This document shows, one piece after another, positions 5,612 through 10,063 of a stretch of DNA of 10,063 nucleotides. The stretch is from Burkholderiaceae bacterium (lineage in GTDB: Bacteria; Pseudomonadota; Gammaproteobacteria; Burkholderiales; Burkholderiaceae). Under the pieces are notes generated by a model that searched no databases, had not been told where the DNA came from, and worked only from the letters and a program-made list of their open reading frames with translations. Each line of letters starts with the position of its first letter. Positions within the stretch are counted from its first letter, which is position 1. Position numbers and translations under genes: made by a program. Location: the NCBI GenBank assembly GCA_947373615.1, contig CANBYN010000044.1, positions 1 to 10,063 of the forward strand, given 5' to 3'.

Positions 5612-6376
5612 TTGATTCTAAATATTGCCGCCTATTTATTTGTCAGTCTAGATGGCTTGACAGAACTGCGCTCCAAAATGCTAGACGAATGTAATGCTCG
5701 TCAGCTCAAAGGCACTATTCTCTTAACGGGTGAAGGGATCAATATGTTTCTCGCAGGCAAGCCCGATGCATTACAGGGGTTTCTAGATTGGTTACGTGCT
5801 GATCCCCGATTTGCCTCACTTCAAGCAAAAGAAAGTTGGTCCGAGGATCAACCTTTCAAGAAGATGTTAATCAAACTCAAAAATGAGATTATTCGCATGA
5901 ATCACCCCAGCATTCGTCCAGAGGAAGGTCGCGCGAATTTCATTACCCCTAAGAAATTACAAGAGTGGCTTGATCGCGGTACCGATGATTTAGGTCGTCC
6001 AGTAGTTATGGTTGATACCCGCAATGCTTTTGAAGTGGACTATGGCACTTTTGAAAATGCTTTGCACTTCAATATTGAAAAGTTCACCGAGTTTCCAGAA
6101 GCCATTTCTGCCCACAAAGAAGAATTAGCCGATAAAACCTTAGTCAGCTTTTGTACTGGCGGTATCCGCTGTGAAAAATCTGGCCTTTATATGCGAGAGA
6201 TTGGTATGCAACATAGCTATCAATTAGAAGGTGGGATTTTGAAGTACTTCGAAGAGGTAGGCTCCGCTCATTACAAAGGCAGTTGCTTTGTTTTTGATGA
6301 GCGTGAAGCCTTGGAACCCAACCTGAATGAAATCCCTTTGGAACAATCCATTAGAAAGAAGCTAAAAGCCGGATAG
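5612..6376 (+). CDS. trhO: tRNA uridine(34) 5-hydroxylase TrhO (rhodanese family)
   Basis: The 254-residue protein has two parts. The N-terminal acylphosphatase-like domain contains LKGTILLTGEGINMFLAG (32-49) and KESWSEDQPFKKMLIKLKNEI (73-93). The C-terminal rhodanese domain contains VDTRNAFEVDYGTF (134-147) and the active-site loop CTGGIRCEKS (181-190), with catalytic Cys181 and a second conserved Cys187. TrhO (YceA in E. coli) performs oxygen-dependent 5-hydroxylation of uridine 34 of certain tRNAs, the first step to mo5U/cmo5U. The start is TTG at 5612: the frame closes at a TAG (5588-5590), no ATG or GTG lies between, and a purine run AAAAGAGAGAG just upstream can act as ribosome-binding site. 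Alignment with family N-termini (NIAAY at residues 4-8) also supports this start. Cytoplasmic; probably a single-gene transcript divergent from the receptor unit. Confidence 0.93.
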   Translation: MILNIAAYLFVSLDGLTELRSKMLDECNARQLKGTILLTGEGINMFLAGKPDALQGFLDWLRADPRFASLQAKESWSEDQPFKKMLIKLKNEIIRMNHPSIRPEEGRANFITPKKLQEWLDRGTDDLGRPVVMVDTRNAFEVDYGTFENALHFNIEKFTEFPEAISAHKEELADKTLVSFCTGGIRCEKSGLYMREIGMQHSYQLEGGILKYFEEVGSAHYKGSCFVFDEREALEPNLNEIPLEQSIRKKLKAG

Positions 6377-6455
6377 GTTGCAGTGCAATAAGTGCCATAA
6401 ATAGTAAAATTACACCGCTTTACATTAATACATAACAATTATCTGGACTCGAGAC

Positions 6456-7460
6456 ATGTCTAAAACTATTGATCGGCAAAGGCCGATTTTTTTATCTTTT
6501 TTTCTTTTTGCATTTCTAGGATTTGCTATTAGCGTTCATGTCAATGCGCAAAATGCTACCCCCACCTATCCAGTCAAACCTATCAAGTTAATCGCACCAG
6601 TAGCTGCGGGCGGTGGCTTAGATAATATTGCCCGCTCAGTTGCTGAAAAACTCTCTCACTCCATTGGACAAGCCGTTATTGTGGAGAACATGGGAGGTGG
6701 TGGAGGTTCAATCGCATCTCAAGCTACTGCAAAATCTGCGCCTGATGGTTACACCCTTATGATTGCGTATGTAGGAACTCATGGAACCAATCCGGCAGTT
6801 CGCAAACTTCCTTATGATGCCATTAAAGATTTCACGCCGATTGGCATGATTGGTGCAACACCAAATGTGTTGATTATTAATCCCGATCTACCAATCAAAA
6901 ACTTTAAAGAGTTTTTAGATTACGCTAAAAAGAACCCAGCTAAATTAAGTTATGGTTCTGCTGGTCCTGGCACCCTTACCCATCTTGGTATGGAACAACT
7001 CAAGCTCGCAGCTGGGATTTTTATGGTCCACGTGCCTTACCGCGGAGTAGGCCCTGCCTATACTGATCTGCTGGCCGGACAAACCCAAGCGATGTTCCCC
7101 ACCTTGTTTGCTGCCCTTCCCTATATCACCACCAATAGGGTTCGAGGTCTTGCTGTTACTGGTGCAAAACGTAGTGCAGCAGCACCCAACATCCCCACCT
7201 TTAAAGAGTTAGGTTTCAATGGGTTTGATGGTCAACAATGGTATGGATTAGTTGGTCCAGCAAATCTACCGCCAGCAATTGTTGCCAAACTCAATGCTGA
7301 ACTAAATAAAGTACTTGCTTTACCTGAATTCTCCGAAAAAATGACAAGCGAGGCAATGACTTTAATGCCAATGACGCCTTCGCAATTTACCAATTTCATC
7401 AAAGAAGATATTGCACGCTGGGCTAAAGTAGCTAAAGATCGCAATATTGAAATTGATTAA
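6456..7460 (+). CDS. Bug/TctC family tripartite tricarboxylate transporter substrate-binding receptor
   Basis: The 334-residue secreted receptor has a signal peptide of about 31 residues (MSKTIDRQRP, then IFLSFFLFAFLGFAISV, cleavage after VNA-31). It shows the family landmarks YPVKPIKLIAPVAAGGGLDN, VENMGGGGGSIA, SAPDGYTLMI, LPYDAIKDFTPIG, LSYGSAGPGTLTHLG, HVPYRGVGPAYTDLLAGQ and APNIPTFKELGFNGF. It clearly belongs to the same family as the receptor at 4520-5518 but is well diverged from it, so they probably bind different carboxylates. Here it heads a likely operon with MmgE/PrpD and 2-hydroxyacid dehydrogenase genes, whose substrate it may capture. No TctA/TctB genes are near. The ATG at 6456 is the only start that keeps the signal peptide; the ribosome-binding site is weak (GAG 4 bases upstream). 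Codons 6-18 overlap a terminator-like hairpin and T-run, described separately. Confidence 0.95.
   Translation: MSKTIDRQRPIFLSFFLFAFLGFAISVHVNAQNATPTYPVKPIKLIAPVAAGGGLDNIARSVAEKLSHSIGQAVIVENMGGGGGSIASQATAKSAPDGYTLMIAYVGTHGTNPAVRKLPYDAIKDFTPIGMIGATPNVLIINPDLPIKNFKEFLDYAKKNPAKLSYGSAGPGTLTHLGMEQLKLAAGIFMVHVPYRGVGPAYTDLLAGQTQAMFPTLFAALPYITTNRVRGLAVTGAKRSAAAPNIPTFKELGFNGFDGQQWYGLVGPANLPPAIVAKLNAELNKVLALPEFSEKMTSEAMTLMPMTPSQFTNFIKEDIARWAKVAKDRNIEID
6472..6509 (+). terminator. Intrinsic-terminator-shaped hairpin and T-run inside the receptor gene start
   Basis: A perfect 6-base stem, ATCGGC (6472-6477) and GCCGAT (6482-6487), encloses a 4-base AAAG loop. It is followed at once by T-rich sequence running to 6509: seven Ts, ATC, seven Ts, C, five Ts. 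The shape is that of a Rho-independent terminator, yet it starts 17 bases into the open frame and encodes the hydrophilic end and the Phe/Leu core of the signal peptide. It could end readthrough from trhO 96 bases upstream. A ribosome initiating at 6456 would cover the hairpin, so translation could relieve termination. The T-run alone is explained by Phe/Leu codons; the exact hairpin in front of it is not. Confidence 0.5.
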
Positions 7461-7511
7461 TATATTTTAATTACATCGTTAAAACAGTTCATCACATTTA
7501 TAGGTATTTAT

Positions 7512-8885
7512 ATGTCCAACACCATTACAGCAGCAGCCGACCTCAATGCCCCGCCAGTAACCAAAACTTTGGCGGATTTTGTTACCTCACATCCAAGTCA
7601 AGGTTGGACACCTGAAGTCGATCATGAAGCCCATCGCACATTCTTAAACTGGCTTGGTTGTGCAATTGGCGCGGCAAATCATGAGAGTGTCGAGTCATCA
7701 TTAGCCGCTATTCGCGAATTCCAGCCCGCACCACAGGCCCATATTTTAGGTCGCAAAGACAAAGTAGATATGGGTGGAGCCGCCTTAATTAATGGCATTA
7801 GTTCACATACTTTTGACTTTGATGACACACACCTTAAGACTGTGATTCATCCCGCAGGTCCAGTAGCGTCTGCTATTTTGGCCTTGGGTGAGCATATTAA
7901 TGCAAATGGTCGGCAAATCATCGATTCCCTTATTCTGGGAATTGATGTTGAATGTCGTGTTGGCAATGCAATGTATCCAGATCATTATCATCACGGCTGG
8001 CATATCACCGGTTCTACTGGGATGCTTGGCTCTGCCGCTGCATGCTCACGCTTACTGGGGCTTGATCTCCAAAAGACGACTATGGCCCTTGGAATCGCTG
8101 CTTCACAACCTATTGGGATGCGCGAACAGTTTGGCACCATGACTAAACCCTTTCACCCAGGTGGCGCTGCTCGTGCGGGACAACTCTCCGCATTGTTGGC
8201 TAAACATGGTTTTACTGCTAGCCCTAAAGCACTTGAAGCGGGTCGCGGTTATATGCAAACAGTCTCAACTAAGTGCGATTGGTCCGAGATTGATCGTAAC
8301 TTAGGCAAGTCATTTGAAATTTCTTTAAACACTTACAAACCGTTTGCTTGCGGCATCGTGATTCACCCCGCAATTGATGCTTGCGCTCAGTTGCGCGCCC
8401 AAGGCGTTAAGGCAGAAGATGTAGAACGTATTGAATTACGCGTTCATCCACTTGTACTAGAACTCACTGGCAAGAAAACTCCAAAAGATGGTTTAGAAGG
8501 AAAATTTAGCGTCTACCACGGTTGTGCTGTGGGTCTAATCTTTGGTCAGGCAGGCGAGAGTGAATACGCGGATGACATCGTTAATCGTGCTGACATAGTC
8601 GCTTTACGTGCAAAAGTACAAGCAACTACCGATACTTCCATTAGCGAAGCATCGGTGGATGTAAAAGCGTTCTTAAAAGATGGTAAAGAGGTGCATGTTT
8701 TTGTAAAGAATGCGATTGGCTCTGTTGAGAATCCAATGAGTGATGCCAACCTAGAGCAGAAATTTACCAGTTTGGCTGAGCCAGTAATTGGTCAAGAAAA
8801 AACCCGTCAACTCATTTCCGCACTTTGGACATTAGGTCAAGCTTCTGATCTCAAGCAAATCTTAAATCTTTGCACTCCAGACTAA
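7512..8885 (+). CDS. MmgE/PrpD family protein (2-methylcitrate dehydratase / cis-aconitate decarboxylase superfamily)
   Basis: The 457 residues match the usual family length. Recognisable segments are INGISSHTFDFDDTHLKTVI (93-112), HPAGPVASAILALGE (113-127), GWHITGSTGMLGSAAACSRL (162-181), the lysine loop TKPFHPGGAARAGQLSALLA (211-230) and YKPFACGIVIHPAID (275-289). H113, H164, K212 and H285 fall where the catalytic histidines and lysine of characterised members such as cis-aconitate decarboxylase lie, so the protein is probably active. The superfamily includes 2-methylcitrate dehydratase, cis-aconitate decarboxylase and iminodisuccinate epimerase; no methylcitrate genes (prpB, prpC, acn) are nearby, so PrpD proper is unlikely. 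An AGG lies 7 bases before the ATG. It sits 51 bases after the receptor gene and 24 before the dehydrogenase gene, suggesting one pathway for a hydroxy- or unsaturated carboxylate. Cytoplasmic. Confidence 0.93.
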   Translation: MSNTITAAADLNAPPVTKTLADFVTSHPSQGWTPEVDHEAHRTFLNWLGCAIGAANHESVESSLAAIREFQPAPQAHILGRKDKVDMGGAALINGISSHTFDFDDTHLKTVIHPAGPVASAILALGEHINANGRQIIDSLILGIDVECRVGNAMYPDHYHHGWHITGSTGMLGSAAACSRLLGLDLQKTTMALGIAASQPIGMREQFGTMTKPFHPGGAARAGQLSALLAKHGFTASPKALEAGRGYMQTVSTKCDWSEIDRNLGKSFEISLNTYKPFACGIVIHPAIDACAQLRAQGVKAEDVERIELRVHPLVLELTGKKTPKDGLEGKFSVYHGCAVGLIFGQAGESEYADDIVNRADIVALRAKVQATTDTSISEASVDVKAFLKDGKEVHVFVKNAIGSVENPMSDANLEQKFTSLAEPVIGQEKTRQLISALWTLGQASDLKQILNLCTPD

Positions 8886-8909
8886 ATTCACCTGAAAGTA
8901 TTTGTACTT

Positions 8910-9887
8910 ATGGCCTCATTACCAAACATCGTCATTCTGGGGGATTACGAACGTGCCTTGCGTCGTTTCTCTAATTGGGACAAGTTAGATCAACAAGCTA
9001 ATCTCACTTTTCATCATGAGCCACTTCGCGATGAGGCCTTATATGAAGCCGTGAAAGATGCAGATGCGATTGCTATTGTGCGTGACCGCTCCCCTTTTAA
9101 TGCGACCATGATTGCACGCTTACCAAAGCTCAAGTTTTTAATGTTTACTGGTGAGCGCAACGGCACATTAGAAGCATCTGCCTTGGTCTCTAGAAACATT
9201 CCGATGGCCTGCACGATTGGCGGCCCCTCAAAGGAAACCACTGCCGAACTTACCTGGGCGTTAATTCTAGGTGCATCCAAACGTTTAGTGGAAGAAAACA
9301 AGCTAATTTCTTCAGGTGGATGGCGTGATGAGCTTTCGCTGCTACCAATGCTCTCTGGCGAACGTCTTGGCATCATGGGTCTTGGTGCTATTGGTAGTCG
9401 TGTAGCGCGTGTAGGCGCTGCATTTGGCATGGAAGTTGTAGCCTGGAGTCCACGCATGACTCCGGAGCGTGCTGCTGCTGAAAATGCAAAGTCTGTGAGC
9501 TTAGAAGAGTTGCTCAAAACATCTAAGGTCGTATCTATGCACTTAGTCGCTGGCCCGGGAACCAAGGGGCTTATTAGTGCAGATCAACTTGCACTAATGC
9601 GTCCTGATTCCCTTTTGGTGAATACCTCACGGGCCGCGCTGATCAATATGCCCGATTTACAAAAGGCCTTGGCTACAGGTAGACCTGGACAAGCTGCTGT
9701 AGACGTATTTGATGTTGAACCGCTTCCGGGAAAAGATGTCCTACGTAATACGCCAAACCTATTGGTAACCCCGCATCTTGGGTTTATCGCAGAGCCAATC
9801 TTTGACGCCTTCTCCAATGGTATTACTGAAACATTGGAAGCTTGGTTAGATCAAAAACCCGTGCCTCATCCTTTCAAGCCACAATAA
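8910..9887 (+). CDS. D-2-hydroxyacid dehydrogenase (D-isomer-specific family)
   Basis: The 325-residue enzyme of the D-isomer-specific 2-hydroxyacid dehydrogenase family interconverts a 2-oxo acid and its D-2-hydroxy acid with a nicotinamide cofactor. The dinucleotide fold shows MGLGAIGSRVA (156-166) with GxGxxG at G157, G159 and G162. The catalytic Arg241 (VNTSRAALI), Glu270 (DVFDVEPLPG) and His289 (TPHLG) are all present. The residues after the second strand are AWSPR (178-182), without the acidic residue that usually selects NAD, so NADP(H) use is plausible. The N-terminal substrate domain contains AIVRDRSPF and FTGERNGTLE. There is a gap of 24 bases on each side, to the MmgE/PrpD gene and to the ChrA-like gene, so co-transcription is likely. 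Substrate unknown; glyoxylate, hydroxypyruvate or a longer oxo acid are possibilities. The ribosome-binding site is weak. Confidence 0.94.
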   Translation: MASLPNIVILGDYERALRRFSNWDKLDQQANLTFHHEPLRDEALYEAVKDADAIAIVRDRSPFNATMIARLPKLKFLMFTGERNGTLEASALVSRNIPMACTIGGPSKETTAELTWALILGASKRLVEENKLISSGGWRDELSLLPMLSGERLGIMGLGAIGSRVARVGAAFGMEVVAWSPRMTPERAAAENAKSVSLEELLKTSKVVSMHLVAGPGTKGLISADQLALMRPDSLLVNTSRAALINMPDLQKALATGRPGQAAVDVFDVEPLPGKDVLRNTPNLLVTPHLGFIAEPIFDAFSNGITETLEAWLDQKPVPHPFKPQ

Positions 9888-9911
9888 TTATTGTAAGAAG
9901 CATTACTGCCC

Positions 9912-10063
9912 TTGACGACCCTCACTCCTTTACAGCTCTTTATAAGCTTTAGCAAAATTGGCATGTCTGGTTTTGGGGGTGTATTACCCTGGGCAAGACG
10001 AACCTTGGTAGAGCGCGACAAAATTTTGACCTCAGAAGAATTTAGTGCGATTTTAGGAATCTG
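9912..10063 (+). CDS. Chromate transporter (ChrA/CHR) family protein, N-terminal fragment
   Basis: The first 50 codons are visible before the right edge. They contain LFISFSKIGMSGFGGVLPWA (about 9-28), then RRTLVERDKILTSEEFSAIL, the conserved N-terminal pattern of CHR transporters (first membrane helix with the FGG motif, then the (R)R-LV-----L--EEF segment). The start is TTG at 9912: the frame is closed by TAA at 9894-9896 and the first ATG (9963) would remove half of the first membrane helix. AAGAAG at 9895-9900 is a possible ribosome-binding site. Many family members are short half-size proteins encoded as pairs; whether this is one cannot be told. Known members export chromate, but CHR proteins are widespread outside chromate contexts. 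Its position 24 bases after a carboxylate operon suggests co-transcription. Confidence 0.85.
   Translation, partial: MTTLTPLQLFISFSKIGMSGFGGVLPWARRTLVERDKILTSEEFSAILGI

Noticed and set aside
6410..6447. Possible sigma-70 promoter (TTACAC or TTTACA) ahead of the second receptor gene
   Set aside because: No -10 box of good match at proper spacing for either hexamer; AT-rich DNA gives such hits by chance.
7512..8885. Calling the gene prpD (2-methylcitrate dehydratase)
   Set aside because: No methylcitrate-cycle neighbours; the superfamily has several activities and the context points to another substrate.
9014..9565. Minus-strand ORF of 183 codons
   Set aside because: Lies wholly within the well-supported dehydrogenase gene on the plus strand; Ser/Arg-rich composition typical of an antisense shadow.
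9882..9893. 12-base perfect palindrome CAATAATTATTG over the dehydrogenase stop codon
   Set aside because: AT-rich, short and without a T-run; likely chance and too weak for a terminator or operator call.

Overview
The window looks like chromosomal DNA of a betaproteobacterium of the Burkholderiales, most likely Polynucleobacter or a close relative. This is inferred from moderate GC, two orphan periplasmic receptors of the Bug/TctC type, a betaproteobacterial-style TrhO, and a membrane-anchored multiheme cytochrome of a type common in that order. No rRNA, tRNA, CRISPR array, transposase or integrase was seen.

Region 1 (1-645, minus) is the N-terminal 215 codons of a membrane-anchored multiheme c-type cytochrome that runs off the left edge. 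Region 2 (about 646-1926) is an AT-rich accessory patch. It has a 480-base stretch without a convincing intact gene, which holds a possible C-terminal gene relic and several hairpins. An unrecognised small protein (1128-1580) and a mobile-element-style helix-turn-helix protein starting at TTG (1659-1862) follow.

Region 3 (1927-5518, minus) is a tightly packed four-gene unit read right to left: Bug/TctC receptor, carboxymuconolactone-decarboxylase-like protein, pirin, class I methyltransferase. The gaps are 9 bases, 20 bases and a 4-base ATGA overlap, so the genes are very probably co-transcribed. A nested inverted repeat lies between this unit and the divergent trhO gene (5612-6376, plus, TTG start).

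Region 4 (6456 to the right edge, plus) is a second probable operon: another Bug/TctC receptor, an MmgE/PrpD-family protein, a D-2-hydroxyacid dehydrogenase, and the start of a ChrA-family transporter cut by the window edge. The likely theme is capture and metabolism of a small organic (hydroxy)carboxylate: periplasmic receptor, dehydratase/decarboxylase/epimerase-type enzyme, oxidoreductase and possibly an associated transporter. The substrate cannot be read from sequence.

The most unusual signals are non-coding. A textbook intrinsic-terminator shape lies inside the first 20 codons of the second receptor gene. A hairpin with a GCAA tetraloop, best formed on the minus strand, sits just past the relic's stop codon. 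The small ORF at 1128 changes composition sharply along its length. No complete new defence or mobile system is visible.
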